The notes: a model not told the origin generated them from the letters alone. A DNA stretch of 64,000 bases from Acinetobacter sp. ANC 4178 (GCF_004331175.1 NZ_SJOD01000006.1:124001-188000); one strand, 5' to 3'; counted from the stretch's first letter, positions 38,002 to 47,957 are shown. A program made the numbers and translations.

Positions 38002-40194
38002 TTAATGATTTCTTGAAACACTGTCATTAACAATTCGTGGCGTCACAAAAATCAACAGCTCTTGCTTGTCATCTGACTTGGTATCTTTTCGAAACAATCT
38101 TCCAATATAAGGAATATCCCCCAAGAACGGCACCTTTCTTTGTTCATTTTTTGTCGTCTGTTCAAACACACCACCTAAAATCACCGTTTCACCATTATTA
38201 ACCAAGACATTGGTCGTAATGGTATTTTTATTTAGAATAAGCTCACCATTTGGTGCCTCACCCGCAATTGAGTCTTTTGCAATGTCAAGCTTCATTTGCA
38301 CTTTACCGTCTGGGGTAATACTTGGTGTAACTTCCAAACTGAGCAGAGCTTCTTTGAATGAGGTAGTTGCTGTTGAGCCAGAAGCAGAGTTCGTTGTGGT
38401 TTGATAAGGTACTTCTTGACCTGTAGCTACCTTGGCCTTTTGTTTATCTCCAGTCAAGACTTTTGGTGTTGAAATTACTTCACCATAACCATCTGCTTGT
38501 AAAGCTGAGAGTTCAAGATCCAACATAAAATCAGACAAGCTAATCAAGCTAAAGGCAATTTGACCGGCAGGATTACTTACACCCAAATCAACATTTAAGT
38601 TATCTGGACGCTGAATGGTATATTTCCCCTTATCATCAGGGGTTTTTAAATCCCATAACGTTTGATCGCTCCCCCCTACCAAGAGATCATTATTACTATT
38701 AATTCCTTGTGATAAAATCCCCCACTTCACCCCCATCTCTTTAGTGAAAGAAGTAGATGCACGTACGATGCGTGCTTCAACCATGACTTGCTGTACTTGC
38801 ACATCCAACAAATCGATCATCTTACGTATTTGATCAATTTTCTGAGATGTATCATTAATGATCAAAGTATTCGTCCTAGGATCTGTCGAAACCGTACCAC
38901 GCGGACTTAATAAGCTACCTACACTATCACCTAGTGGATCTGATAGATTTACATTATTCGGATTATTACCTGAATTATTACCTGAATTATTACCTGAATT
39001 ATTCTTACCTTGAATAATTAACTTTTCAATATCAGTAGCTTTTGCATAATTTAATTGAATATATTCCGTTTGCAATGGAGCAAGCTTAACACTCTGCGCA
39101 ATCGCCTTGGCCTCATCTTCTTCCGCTTTAATTAGCTCAGCAACTGGTGCAATCCAAATCACATTGCCATTACGACGTTTATCCAAGTTCTTTGTTTTTA
39201 AAATAATATCAAGTGCCTGATCCCATGGAACATCTTTCAGGCGCAAGGTAATATTGCCTTGAACTGTATCGGCAGCCACCATGTTAATACCAGTAAAATC
39301 TGCCAATAACTGCAATACGCGGCGTACTTCAATATCCTGGAAATCCAGTGAAATTTTCTTACCTGTATAGCTATTTGCCGCACGCGGCTTCATTGGATTC
39401 TTATCCACTGGACGCTTTAAGCTGATCGTTAACTTATTCTCAGCTTGGTAAGCCATATATTCATAGCTACCAGAAGACTGGATAGTAATCACGCCACTAT
39501 TGCCATCATTATAAGCATCTACGGTTGCCACAGGAGTTGCAAAATCATTGACATTTAGGCGGCGAGTCAAATGTGCTGGAATTTTACTCCCCAACATGCG
39601 CACCACAATTTTACTCCCTTGTTGCTGCACATCTGCTGGCGTATTACTCCCTAGCAAATCAATCACAACCTGACCTTCACCCTCTGAACCACGTTGAAAG
39701 CCAATATTTGAAACACCTTGCGATGGTGCTTTAGCCGAAGTTGCCACAGGGGTTGCAAAACTATTATCCGTCGCATTTATCTTCAGAATAAAGGTGTTGC
39801 CTTCAACTTGGGTGGTAAAAGCACCTGCATCCGCAAGATTAACGGTCAAGCGAGAACGCTGTGCATCAGAAGAGACATCGACCGAACTGGCTTCTTTTGT
39901 TGCAACCTGAATATTATTTTGCTTAAGTGTTTGTTCTGCTTTATCAAAATCTAAAATAAGTCTTGATGGCTGTTCAAGTTGGTAAGCTTGAGGCTGTGGC
40001 GGTATTCCGTTAAACATCACACGAATTTCAGTCCCTTGCCCAGGAACTTGCATAGGTACGACATTCGTAATGCTCACTTGTGCACTGGCAGCTTGCATGA
40101 CAGCCATAGCAACCGCACCCATAGAAAATTGACGGAAAATATGATTCATTGTATTACCATCCCCAAATATAAAATCTTGAATACTGTTTTTCAT
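38002..40194 (-). CDS. pilQ: Type IV pilus secretin PilQ
   Basis: PilQ forms the outer-membrane channel for the type IV pilus and, in competent Acinetobacter, for DNA uptake. The 730-residue precursor has a signal peptide (MGAVAMAVMQAASAQ). Two AMIN domains follow (SRLILDFDKAEQT and LTISLKRPVD regions). An STN/N1 segment (SLDFQDIEVRRVLQLLADFTGINMV) precedes the C-terminal secretin domain (VMVEARIV, EVPYQTTTNS, TPSITPDGKVQMKLD, FLGDIPYIGRLF). A (NNSG) tandem repeat occurs near residues 398-412. ATG 40194 has AAGGA at good spacing, but ATG 40149, with GGGGATGG upstream, gives a more standard signal peptide. Confidence 0.95.
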   Translation of the reverse strand: MKNSIQDFIFGDGNTMNHIFRQFSMGAVAMAVMQAASAQVSITNVVPMQVPGQGTEIRVMFNGIPPQPQAYQLEQPSRLILDFDKAEQTLKQNNIQVATKEASSVDVSSDAQRSRLTVNLADAGAFTTQVEGNTFILKINATDNSFATPVATSAKAPSQGVSNIGFQRGSEGEGQVVIDLLGSNTPADVQQQGSKIVVRMLGSKIPAHLTRRLNVNDFATPVATVDAYNDGNSGVITIQSSGSYEYMAYQAENKLTISLKRPVDKNPMKPRAANSYTGKKISLDFQDIEVRRVLQLLADFTGINMVAADTVQGNITLRLKDVPWDQALDIILKTKNLDKRRNGNVIWIAPVAELIKAEEDEAKAIAQSVKLAPLQTEYIQLNYAKATDIEKLIIQGKNNSGNNSGNNSGNNPNNVNLSDPLGDSVGSLLSPRGTVSTDPRTNTLIINDTSQKIDQIRKMIDLLDVQVQQVMVEARIVRASTSFTKEMGVKWGILSQGINSNNDLLVGGSDQTLWDLKTPDDKGKYTIQRPDNLNVDLGVSNPAGQIAFSLISLSDFMLDLELSALQADGYGEVISTPKVLTGDKQKAKVATGQEVPYQTTTNSASGSTATTSFKEALLSLEVTPSITPDGKVQMKLDIAKDSIAGEAPNGELILNKNTITTNVLVNNGETVILGGVFEQTTKNEQRKVPFLGDIPYIGRLFRKDTKSDDKQELLIFVTPRIVNDSVSRNH
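38962..39003. repeat. 12-bp tandem repeat in pilQ
   Basis: Three full copies plus a partial copy of ATTATTACCTGA occur in direct tandem. They are in frame and encode repeated Asn-Asn-Ser-Gly in the linker between the N-domains and the secretin core. Copy number could vary by replication slippage without breaking the frame. Confidence 0.85.
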
Positions 40195-40209
40195 TTTTAT
40201 TCCTTTGAA

Positions 40210-40737
40210 TTAAGGTGCGGGTCCAATTAAGACAAGGCTACGCGGACGCTCAACATACCCCTCTCGACCATCGGGAATAATTTCCACAAGATCAATCTGT
40301 GTAGGCGTAATTTTCACAATTCGCCCCTGATTCACCCCCATGTAATTTCCGACTTGCACACGCTCAATTTCACCATCTGGCGTCTGGATTAGCCCCAAAA
40401 TTTGCCCAGACTGATTACGCATACTCCCCTTCATATTCAAGGATTCTAAAGCATAACTTTCTAATGGCTGCGACTGACGCGAGAAATTCGGATACACTCG
40501 CTTACCCGACATAATTTTTAATTCTGCTGCCAAAGAACTCGGCATAAACGGACTTTTCAATTGATGTGCTGCATAATTGAATGTCGGTACAGGTGGAAAA
40601 ACAGGTGCTGGCTCAATCGGCAAAGGTTGCTGATTACGAATATTTACCATTTCCATGTTCACCGCATCAATACGTGAATCACACCCCACCAAAACCAATC
40701 CAAACATCAAAGCAAATGCTATTTTTTCAAATTTCAT
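40210..40737 (-). CDS. pilP: Type IV pilus assembly lipoprotein PilP
   Basis: PilP is an inner-membrane lipoprotein that binds PilNO and contacts the PilQ N-domain. The 175-residue precursor has a lipobox ending VGC (Cys19) and a proline-rich stretch. The C-terminal beta domain carries MRNQSGQILGLIQTPDGEI and RVQVGNYMGVNQGRIVKI. ATG 40737 overlaps the pilO stop as ATGA. pilQ follows 15 bp after its stop. Confidence 0.93.
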   Translation of the reverse strand: MKFEKIAFALMFGLVLVGCDSRIDAVNMEMVNIRNQQPLPIEPAPVFPPVPTFNYAAHQLKSPFMPSSLAAELKIMSGKRVYPNFSRQSQPLESYALESLNMKGSMRNQSGQILGLIQTPDGEIERVQVGNYMGVNQGRIVKITPTQIDLVEIIPDGREGYVERPRSLVLIGPAP

Positions 40738-41480
40738 TTCTTCGCTCCTTCTGGAGTAACTTGAGCAGGTGGCGTTGTGGTTTTTGCATCAGCTGCCGCA
40801 GCTTGATTCTCTGTATTACCTATATAGCGATAGGTACGTGCCTTCGCAACATAAGTCACTTGCGGAATTTCAGATTTTTTATCTGTACTAATTGAAGAAC
40901 TGATATCAAAATCATGTAAGGTCACAATTCGAGGTAATGCAGCGATGCCACTCGCAAAAGAACCAAAGGCATGATAATCACCTGTCGCTTCAATACTAAT
41001 TGGCTGCTCAACAAAAAACTCTTGTTTGACTTCAGGCTCTAAACGGATATTTTTAAATTTCAACCCAGAATTTACGCCTGTCACGTTAATATCTTCAACC
41101 AGACCAGGAATTTCAGTTTCCTTCGGCAATTGCTCCAGTTGTTGATTAAAGTTCGCCTCCATCTCCTGCAACTGGGCTTGGTATTGTTGCAAATTACGCA
41201 ACTTTGAATCTTTCTCTCTGAATTCATTCAGTAAGTTTTGCTCTTGTGCATGTGCGCTAGAAATCGCATCTAACTGTGGCTTGATCACCACAAAATAACC
41301 AACAGCACCAATTAAAAAGACAATAAAAAGCCAGCAAGTAATTTTGACCGATAAAGGCCAACTGCCATAATTATTCGGATCCAACGTATTAAATTGTTGA
41401 AAAAACTTATCCACTGTCATTTTTTTCTTAGGTTTAACGACAGCCTCTTGATTTAAATCATCAAACTCATCACGACTCAT
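40734..41480 (-). CDS. pilO: Type IV pilus assembly protein PilO
   Basis: A 248-residue inner-membrane protein with a cytoplasmic N-terminus, one membrane helix (ITCWLFIVFLIGAVGYFVVI, about 48-67), a coiled coil (about 75-115) and a periplasmic ferredoxin-like domain. It pairs with PilN to form the alignment complex linking cytoplasmic PilM to PilP and PilQ. The tail after residue 225 is Ala/Thr-rich. The start and stop overlap pilN and pilP as ATGA junctions. Confidence 0.93.
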   Translation of the reverse strand: MSRDEFDDLNQEAVVKPKKKMTVDKFFQQFNTLDPNNYGSWPLSVKITCWLFIVFLIGAVGYFVVIKPQLDAISSAHAQEQNLLNEFREKDSKLRNLQQYQAQLQEMEANFNQQLEQLPKETEIPGLVEDINVTGVNSGLKFKNIRLEPEVKQEFFVEQPISIEATGDYHAFGSFASGIAALPRIVTLHDFDISSSISTDKKSEIPQVTYVAKARTYRYIGNTENQAAAADAKTTTPPAQVTPEGAKK

Positions 41481-42154
41481 TTTGCTGCCCCCGCTGTTGA
41501 ACTAGCTGCTGCATTTGCATCATTTGCCGCTACAGCCATAGAACCCGCAGCTTCATTCGCTGCCTCTGTAGGCATAGCAATCTCATCCAGATCCGCAGTC
41601 ACCACAAAGCTGCCATAACTATCCTCAACACGAGGAACAACAGAACTCGGCGCTTTATTTTTATTATCTTCCACAGCCAGGAAGGAATTCATAAAAGCAT
41701 TGCGATACCAAGCAGAAGCTTCTAAATTACGTAAAAATTCAGCCACCGCATTTGGACTTTCTGCCTTACCTTCAATGGTAAATTTATCGCCAACACGAGT
41801 GAACTTAGTAATATATAAATTCGCAGGAACTACACGCGCCATCTCATCAATTAAACGCACGGCAATTGGACGTTGACTTTGCAGCCCCTGAATCAACTTC
41901 ATACGTTCTACAATCGCATTACGTTGCTCTTGCAAACCTTCTAAAGATTTTAGTTGCACATCCAAGTTTTGATTGGTACTGATAATGAGCTGATTCGCTT
42001 GTTCTTGGTCTTCAAGCTTATAGTTGTAATAGAACCATGCCCCTACAACCAATAACACCCCAATTAAAGCCACCCCAATACAAATCACAATAAATTCTTT
42101 TTTTCGTTTCTCTCTCAGCTCATCACGCCAAGGGAGCAAGTTAATCTTTGCCAT
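41477..42154 (-). CDS. pilN: Type IV pilus assembly protein PilN
   Basis: The 225-residue bitopic protein begins MAKINLLPWRDELREKRKK, the conserved N-terminal peptide that binds PilM. A membrane helix (about 22-44) follows, then a coiled coil and a periplasmic ferredoxin-like domain. The C-terminal 35 residues are Ala/Asn-rich. The start codon shares one base with the pilM stop, and the end overlaps pilO. Confidence 0.95.
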   Translation of the reverse strand: MAKINLLPWRDELREKRKKEFIVICIGVALIGVLLVVGAWFYYNYKLEDQEQANQLIISTNQNLDVQLKSLEGLQEQRNAIVERMKLIQGLQSQRPIAVRLIDEMARVVPANLYITKFTRVGDKFTIEGKAESPNAVAEFLRNLEASAWYRNAFMNSFLAVEDNKNKAPSSVVPRVEDSYGSFVVTADLDEIAMPTEAANEAAGSMAVAANDANAAASSTAGAAK

Positions 42155-43212
42155 TAATCAAAACTCCTCAATGCTAGACCACACGCCACCAAGAGAGAGG
42201 AAGCATCATTTTCAATTTTTTTAATATCAATTTTTGGCGAGAAACCCATTTGTAAAAATGGATTTGCAATCGTGACACGATATCCCAACTTTTGTTGCAA
42301 TAACTTGGCCAAACCTGGAATATTGGCATTTCCGCCCGCCAATAAAATATGATCAATTTCATTAAACTGCGAAGATGAGAAGAAGAACTGCAAAGAACGT
42401 GCAGCCTGTTGCACCACGGCTTCAAGAAACGGCTCTAAGACTTCCACGTCATAATCATCAGGCAAAGTACGGCTTTTTTTGGCACGTCCCGCTTCTTCAA
42501 ATGACAATCCATAACGATTTTGGATTTCTTGGGTCAATTGCTTTCCACCAAAAACCTGCTCACGGCTATAGATAATTTTGTCATTCTGCATGACCGATAA
42601 AGTGGTCATGGTATGCCCAATATCTAAAATACCGACGGTATTCACCCCCATCGGCATAGTATCAGAGAAGACCTTATAGACGTTTTCCATTGCGAAGCTT
42701 TCAACATCCGCAATTTTAGGCGTGATTCCAGCCAGTTCCAGCACTTCTGAACGCGCTTCAACATTTTCTAGACGTGTTGCCACCAAAAGCACATTGACCC
42801 GATTCGGGTTGGCTAAACGATCTGGCAAAACTTCAAAATCAAGGCTGACTTCGTCTAAAGGGAATGGAATGTATTGTTCAGCATCCATACGGATTTGAAC
42901 TTCACGCTCATCATCCGTCATATCCGCATCCATCTCGATGATTTTACTGATCACCATAGACGTCGGAATGGCAATTGCTGCTGCATGTGATTGAACATTT
43001 GCTAAATTTAAAGCGCGCTCCAAAGCCTCCCCAATAGCTTCAGGATTCAAAATGTTCTTTTCAACAACGCTGCCTTCTGGTAACGGGACCAAAGCATAGC
43101 TTTCTACCCAATAGCGACCGTTTTTTACAGACAGCTCTAACAACTTAACAGAAGTGGAACTAATATCTACTCCTATTAACCCCTTATTTGGCTTACGATA
43201 TAACCTGAGCAC
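42154..43212 (-). CDS. pilM: Type IV pilus assembly ATPase-like protein PilM
   Basis: PilM is an actin-like cytoplasmic ATP-binding protein. The 352-residue product shows the phosphate-1 segment LIGVDISSTSVKLLEL, phosphate-2 GILDIGHTMTTLSV and the adenosine motif LLAGGNANIPGL. The start is GTG 43212 with AGGA eight bases upstream. It is the first gene of pilMNOPQ, divergent from ponA, with a recognisable promoter at 43279-43307. Confidence 0.94.
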   Translation of the reverse strand: MLRLYRKPNKGLIGVDISSTSVKLLELSVKNGRYWVESYALVPLPEGSVVEKNILNPEAIGEALERALNLANVQSHAAAIAIPTSMVISKIIEMDADMTDDEREVQIRMDAEQYIPFPLDEVSLDFEVLPDRLANPNRVNVLLVATRLENVEARSEVLELAGITPKIADVESFAMENVYKVFSDTMPMGVNTVGILDIGHTMTTLSVMQNDKIIYSREQVFGGKQLTQEIQNRYGLSFEEAGRAKKSRTLPDDYDVEVLEPFLEAVVQQAARSLQFFFSSSQFNEIDHILLAGGNANIPGLAKLLQQKLGYRVTIANPFLQMGFSPKIDIKKIENDASSLLVACGLALRSFD

Positions 43213-43278
43213 AATACTATTCCTATTATTTTTTTATCCCCAATAGAAGTAACTAACTAACTGGCTGCGGTCTATAAT

Positions 43279-43314
43279 TTTATACGGATACAATAACTCA
43301 TTAACAATCCGTAT
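43279..43314 (-). promoter_or_regulatory. pilM operon promoter with overlapping dyad
   Basis: On the minus strand TTGTTA and TATAAA are spaced by exactly 17 bp (complement of 43302-43307 and 43279-43284). An 8-bp inverted repeat, ATACGGAT/ATCCGTAT (43282-43289 and 43307-43314), overlaps both hexamers and could be an operator. Confidence 0.6.
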
Positions 43315-43377
43315 CTGTAAACGGCTATACTGACCACCAATTAGTTTGCCATTAGCTCCTATTAAAACTTACTTGTT

Positions 43378-45903
43378 ATGAAAAAGCTATCTTGTTCAGG
43401 CCGTGTTCATCCATTTTTTTTGATCATAATTATAGTTTTGGTCGCAATTCCTATGGGGTTTTATGGCATGTATCTCTATATTGCCCCCTCTTTGCCTGAA
43501 ATGAGCATCTTAAAAAAGGCTCCCTTATTAAAACCATTACAAGTTTATAGTGCAGATCAGCAACTTATTGCAGAATATGGTGGCAAACTTTCTGTTCCTG
43601 TTGAATATGATCAAATTCCAAGAACCTTTATTCATGCTTTTTTAGCTGCAGAAGATTCCGCTTTTTTTGAGCACAGTGGAATTAGCTTTAAAGGTTTGGG
43701 ACGTGCCGTGAGTGAGAGCATTACTGGCTCGAATGTACAAACAGGTGGCTCGACCATTACCATGCAAGTGGCAAAGAACTATTACCTGAGTCCTGAACGC
43801 ACACTCAAACGCAAACTGACCGAAGTTTTTCTTGCCCGAAAGATTGAACAAAATCTAAGTAAAGAAGAAATTCTAACCCTGTATGTAAACAAGATTTTTC
43901 TGGGTAAAAATGCCTACGGCATTGCTGCTGCTGCCAAAATTTACTACAACAAAAATTTAGAAGATTTAAGTATTGCCCAAATGGCCATGATTGCGGGTCT
44001 TCCCAAAGCCCCTTCAAAATACAACCCCGTTGCCAATCCTGAACGTGCATTAGAGCGTCGCAACTGGATTTTGGGTCGTATGCTGCAATTGGGCTATATC
44101 AACCAAGAGCAATATCAAAATGCGATTGCTGAACCGATCAATCTAGACATGCCTGAACGCGGTGTCAGCAATCAATTTCCTTATGTCGGCGAAATGGTCC
44201 GTGCAGAATTGGTGAGTAAATTTGGGGAGCAAGCGATTGATTCTGGCTATAAGGTTTACACTACTATCAATAGCCAACGCCAATTTTTTGCTGAACAATC
44301 TGTACAAGATGGTTTAGAAGCCTATGATCAACGCCATGGTTGGCGCGGTGCCGAAGCACACGATAAAGATTTAAAGCAATTTACTGCTTATGCCAATACC
44401 TATCCTGCCAAAGTCAGTAAAGTAAATGACAACTCTTTTGACGCCTTCATGCAAGATGGCTCTACCGTAACTGTACCTTGGTCAGGAATGTCTTGGGCGC
44501 GCGCTTATCGCAATGCCAACAGCGTCGGCCCTGCACCCAGTCGTGCTTCTCAAATTGTAAAAGTCAAAGATATTGTGCGCTTAAGACCGAATGCAGACAA
44601 AACCTCATGGTCGCTGGTACAAATCCCGAAAGTCCAAGGACAACTGATTGCACTCAATCCAAATAATGGTGCAATTGAGGCTGTGGTCGGCGGATACAAT
44701 TTTTATCAATCCAAATTTAACCGAGCTTTACAAGGTTGGCGTCAACCTGGTTCAACCATTAAACCCTTTGTCTACGCTTTGGCTTTAGAACGTGGCATGA
44801 CCCCTTTTACCATGGTCAACGATAGCCCCATTACCATCGGAAAATGGTCACCCCGAAATTCAGATGGGCGCTATTTGGGCATGATTCCTTTACGTCGTGC
44901 TTTATATTTGTCCCGAAATACCGTCTCAGTACGTTTGCTGCAAGCAGTAGGCATTGAGCGCACGCGCCAATTGTTTATGGATTTCGGTTTACAAGAAGAT
45001 CAAATTCCAAATAACTACACCATTGCTTTAGGTACACCGCAAGTATTGCCCATTCAAATGGCAACAGGTTATGCCACATTTGCCAATGGTGGTTACCGCA
45101 TTCAACCGCATTTTATTGATCGCATTGAAGATGCCTATGGCAAGGTGATTTACCGCGCCAACCCTGAATATGCCTGCATTGAGTGTATCAATGAACCTGT
45201 AAAAGAATCATCAGAAAGCACGCCTGTCACTCCTGATGACGAAGTGATTGAAGTTACCAATCAATCCACCGAAGCAAAGATAACAGAACCCCATGCAGCC
45301 AATGCGGAATACCGTCAAGCCCAACGAATTTTAAAATCCAGCTCTGCCTTTGATATGGCGAACATCCTCAAAGATGTTATTCAACATGGTACAGGGCGCG
45401 CTGCACTTAAAATTGGGCGCGATGACTTAGGTGGTAAAACAGGAACCACCAATGATGCCAAAGATGCATGGTTTGCAGGCTTTAATGGTAAATTGGTCAC
45501 GGTGGCATGGGTCGGCTTTGACCAACCCACCACTCTCGGTCGACGTGAATATGGTGGCGTTGCCGCATTACCCATTTGGACCAGCTTCATGGACAATGCC
45601 TTGAAAGGCACACCATCGGCTTGGGTACATTTTGACAAAGATGCTAAGGCACCTACACTACATAATGATACCCAATTTATTGAAGGCGAAACCAAAAAAG
45701 ATTACCGCTCATCACCACCACTGGCACAACCTTTATATCGTCCTAAACCAGCAGCTCCTGCACGTGCACCTGAGCGAGACTTTGATGATTTGCCAGACGA
45801 AGAAGCTTTGCTTCCAAGTGATCAAACTCCGCCTGCAATGCAACCGAATGCTCCAAGTAAGAAATCAGATGCCATTGAACATTTGATTGATCAATTTCAA
45901 TAG
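43378..45903 (+). CDS. ponA: Penicillin-binding protein 1A (bifunctional peptidoglycan synthase)
   Basis: PBP1a polymerises and cross-links peptidoglycan. The 841-residue protein has a membrane anchor (about 12-32). The GT51 glycosyltransferase domain carries catalytic Glu92 in AAEDSAFFEH and the block GGSTITMQVAKNYYL. An OB-like insertion follows. The transpeptidase motifs are STIK (Ser459-Lys462), SRN (512-514) and KTG (687-689). The tail is Pro-rich. It is divergent from pilM, as in many gammaproteobacteria. A bidirectional terminator follows. Confidence 0.96.
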   Translation: MKKLSCSGRVHPFFLIIIIVLVAIPMGFYGMYLYIAPSLPEMSILKKAPLLKPLQVYSADQQLIAEYGGKLSVPVEYDQIPRTFIHAFLAAEDSAFFEHSGISFKGLGRAVSESITGSNVQTGGSTITMQVAKNYYLSPERTLKRKLTEVFLARKIEQNLSKEEILTLYVNKIFLGKNAYGIAAAAKIYYNKNLEDLSIAQMAMIAGLPKAPSKYNPVANPERALERRNWILGRMLQLGYINQEQYQNAIAEPINLDMPERGVSNQFPYVGEMVRAELVSKFGEQAIDSGYKVYTTINSQRQFFAEQSVQDGLEAYDQRHGWRGAEAHDKDLKQFTAYANTYPAKVSKVNDNSFDAFMQDGSTVTVPWSGMSWARAYRNANSVGPAPSRASQIVKVKDIVRLRPNADKTSWSLVQIPKVQGQLIALNPNNGAIEAVVGGYNFYQSKFNRALQGWRQPGSTIKPFVYALALERGMTPFTMVNDSPITIGKWSPRNSDGRYLGMIPLRRALYLSRNTVSVRLLQAVGIERTRQLFMDFGLQEDQIPNNYTIALGTPQVLPIQMATGYATFANGGYRIQPHFIDRIEDAYGKVIYRANPEYACIECINEPVKESSESTPVTPDDEVIEVTNQSTEAKITEPHAANAEYRQAQRILKSSSAFDMANILKDVIQHGTGRAALKIGRDDLGGKTGTTNDAKDAWFAGFNGKLVTVAWVGFDQPTTLGRREYGGVAALPIWTSFMDNALKGTPSAWVHFDKDAKAPTLHNDTQFIEGETKKDYRSSPPLAQPLYRPKPAAPARAPERDFDDLPDEEALLPSDQTPPAMQPNAPSKKSDAIEHLIDQFQ

Positions 45904-45922
45904 CAGATCTTAGTCACCGAAT

Positions 45923-45953
45923 AAAAAGCCCGCATTATTTAAGCGGGCTTTTT
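45923..45953. terminator. Bidirectional terminator between ponA and rlmA
   Basis: AAAAAGCCCGC pairs with GCGGGCTTTTT (11 bp, nine-base loop). It is 20 bp after ponA and 9 bp before the convergent rlmA stop. Confidence 0.92.
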
Positions 45954-45961
45954 ATATATAT

Positions 45962-46768
45962 TTATTTCTTTTGAAATAAATAGAGCTGGAATTGTGCCGT
46001 CACTTTAAACTCAGCTAAAGCCTCTAAAGCACTTCTTCGATCTACTTTCGCTTTGTAAGCATAGGGTGTCATTGCAATCAGGTTTTTGAGCTGCTGCTGT
46101 GGCAGCGTTAAATCTGCACTCACCACGTGCGACTCAATGAGTTCAAAATCCTGCGCCAACTGCTGCACAAACTTATTTGGCTCGTGTGGTTTTACCTCTT
46201 CAAATAAAGCCTCACGAATGGCAAATAAATGTTCAGGTGCTGGTGTCACCACCAATAAATAACCCTTATCCTTCAGTACACGTAATATTTCTTGCTGAGG
46301 AATCGGACTAAACAAGCTACTGCACAGATCGATGGATTGATCTAATACAGGCAAAGTTGCCCCCGTGCCCACCACCCATGTCACATCTGAATTCAGTTTA
46401 GCCGCAACTTGCACCGCATTTTTCGCAATATCCACACCAACACATTGCATCACCTCTGCCTGCATCGCATCGGTGTAATAACCTTCTCCACAGCCAATAT
46501 CCAAAAGATTTTCAATGCGAAGCTGACGTAGTTTTTCAACCACAGCTTGCTGTAAAGGTGCATAAAAACCTGCGCTTAAAAATGCGCGACGAGCTTGTAC
46601 CGACTCGGGTGTATCGCCCGGGGTTTTGCTGTGTTTATGCTGCACTACGTGCAAATTCACATAACCCTGCTTGGCAATATCATAGCTATGACGATGCTCA
46701 CATTGCCACGTTTTATCCACCAAATTTAATTTCTCACGACATACAGGGCACATGAGCAGATTCATCAT
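45962..46768 (-). CDS. rlmA: 23S rRNA (guanine(745)-N1)-methyltransferase RlmA
   Basis: The 268-residue SAM-dependent enzyme has an N-terminal zinc-binding segment (MCPVCREKL plus WQCEHRHSYD). The linker GYVNLHVVQHKHSKTPGD, typical of RlmA, follows. The class I methyltransferase motif is LLDIGCGEGYYTDAM, then VGVDIAKNAV. RlmA type I methylates G745 of 23S rRNA in Gram-negative bacteria. Two adjacent ATG codons (46768 and 46765) follow GGAGAA; an upstream in-frame TTG is rejected. It lies downstream of the mraY terminator and is probably independent of the dcw genes. Confidence 0.9.
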   Translation of the reverse strand: MMNLLMCPVCREKLNLVDKTWQCEHRHSYDIAKQGYVNLHVVQHKHSKTPGDTPESVQARRAFLSAGFYAPLQQAVVEKLRQLRIENLLDIGCGEGYYTDAMQAEVMQCVGVDIAKNAVQVAAKLNSDVTWVVGTGATLPVLDQSIDLCSSLFSPIPQQEILRVLKDKGYLLVVTPAPEHLFAIREALFEEVKPHEPNKFVQQLAQDFELIESHVVSADLTLPQQQLKNLIAMTPYAYKAKVDRRSALEALAEFKVTAQFQLYLFQKK

Positions 46769-46789
46769 TTTCTCCAATAATCGATCAAC

Positions 46790-46819
46790 GAAAATAAAAA
46801 GGTCGGCATATGCCGACCT
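46790..46819 (-). terminator. Terminator of the rsmH-mraY cell-wall cluster
   Basis: AGGTCGGCAT (46800-46809) and ATGCCGACCT (46810-46819) are exact reverse complements with no spacer, followed on the minus strand by TTTTATTTT. It lies 18 bp after the mraY stop, so this dcw segment ends here. Confidence 0.9.
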
Positions 46820-46837
46820 GATTTTCGCGGATTTTGC

Positions 46838-47956
46838 TTAACGCAATTTTAAGGTCATCAGACCCAAAACCACCAGCATAATTGTGATAATCCAGAATCG
46901 GATAACCACTTGGGTTTCTCGCCAACCCTTTTTCTCATAATGATGATGCAAAGGTGCCATCAAGAAGACACGTTTATTCCGCATTCGTAACGAGCCAATT
47001 TGCAAGAAGACCGAAATCGCTTCTACCACAAATACACCGCCCATAATCGCAAACACGATTTCTTGACGAACCATCACTGCAATGGTACCTAGCATCGCTC
47101 CAAGTGATAAAGCCCCCACATCCCCCATAAAGACTTGGGCAGGATGTGCGTTATACCAAAGGAAGGCTAAGCCTGCACCAATCATTGCAGCACAAATCAC
47201 CACCAATTCAGACGAATATTTCACATAAGGAATATGTAGATAATTGGCAAAACGGACATCACCCGCCAAGTAAGCAAATACACCTAAACCTGCTGCAACC
47301 AAGACAATCGGCATAATCGCCAAACCATCTAAACCATCGGTCAGGTTGACTGCGTTGGAAGCCCCGTTAATCACCAAATAGGTAAAAAGAATAAAGCCAA
47401 TCCCCAAAGGAATAATCGACAATGGAATACTGAGATTTTTAAAGAATGGGATCAGCAAATCCAGCATATTTGCCGTATGAATTGGGTTCTCTTGTTGCTT
47501 GGCAATTACATACAACGCAATTCCTGCACCTAAAGATGCAACTGACGTCCAGAAAAATTTCTTCCGTGCTGGCAAACCTGCATTGTCTTTATAACGGATT
47601 TTAATCCAGTCATCCGCCCAACCTACAGCACCAAAAATAACCATAACAGCCAAGACGATCCACACATAAGGGTTGGATAAGTCTGCCCAGAGCAGGGTCG
47701 AAATTCCAATCGAAAGCAGAATCAGCACCCCACCCATGGTTGGTGTGCCCATCTTTTTGGCATGGTTTTCAGGTGCATAGGTACTAACGGCCTGACCATA
47801 TTTTAAGGCTTGTAACTTACGGATCATGACTGGACCAAGCACCAATCCAATGGAGAGTGCGGTCAAAACACTCAGCAGTGAGCGTAATGTTAAATAGCGT
47901 ACGACTTGGAATGAGCTGTGATAGCCCGCAAGCTGTTCAAATAACCATAACAGCAT
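46838..47956 (-). CDS. mraY: Phospho-N-acetylmuramoyl-pentapeptide transferase MraY
   Basis: MraY makes lipid I from UDP-MurNAc-pentapeptide and undecaprenyl phosphate. The 372-residue protein has about ten helices and the family motifs [39 protein letters not shown] and the [13 protein letters not shown] loop. ATG 47956 lies one base after the murF stop. It is the last gene of the cluster. murD, ftsW, murG and the ftsQAZ genes do not follow here. Confidence 0.97.
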   Translation of the reverse strand: MLLWLFEQLAGYHSSFQVVRYLTLRSLLSVLTALSIGLVLGPVMIRKLQALKYGQAVSTYAPENHAKKMGTPTMGGVLILLSIGISTLLWADLSNPYVWIVLAVMVIFGAVGWADDWIKIRYKDNAGLPARKKFFWTSVASLGAGIALYVIAKQQENPIHTANMLDLLIPFFKNLSIPLSIIPLGIGFILFTYLVINGASNAVNLTDGLDGLAIMPIVLVAAGLGVFAYLAGDVRFANYLHIPYVKYSSELVVICAAMIGAGLAFLWYNAHPAQVFMGDVGALSLGAMLGTIAVMVRQEIVFAIMGGVFVVEAISVFLQIGSLRMRNKRVFLMAPLHHHYEKKGWRETQVVIRFWIITIMLVVLGLMTLKLR

Positions 47957-47957
47957 T

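Noticed and set aside
38962..39003. Possible CRISPR-like array
   Set aside because: The units are only 12 bp with no spacers; it is a coding microsatellite in pilQ. No other regular repeat-spacer pattern was seen in the window.
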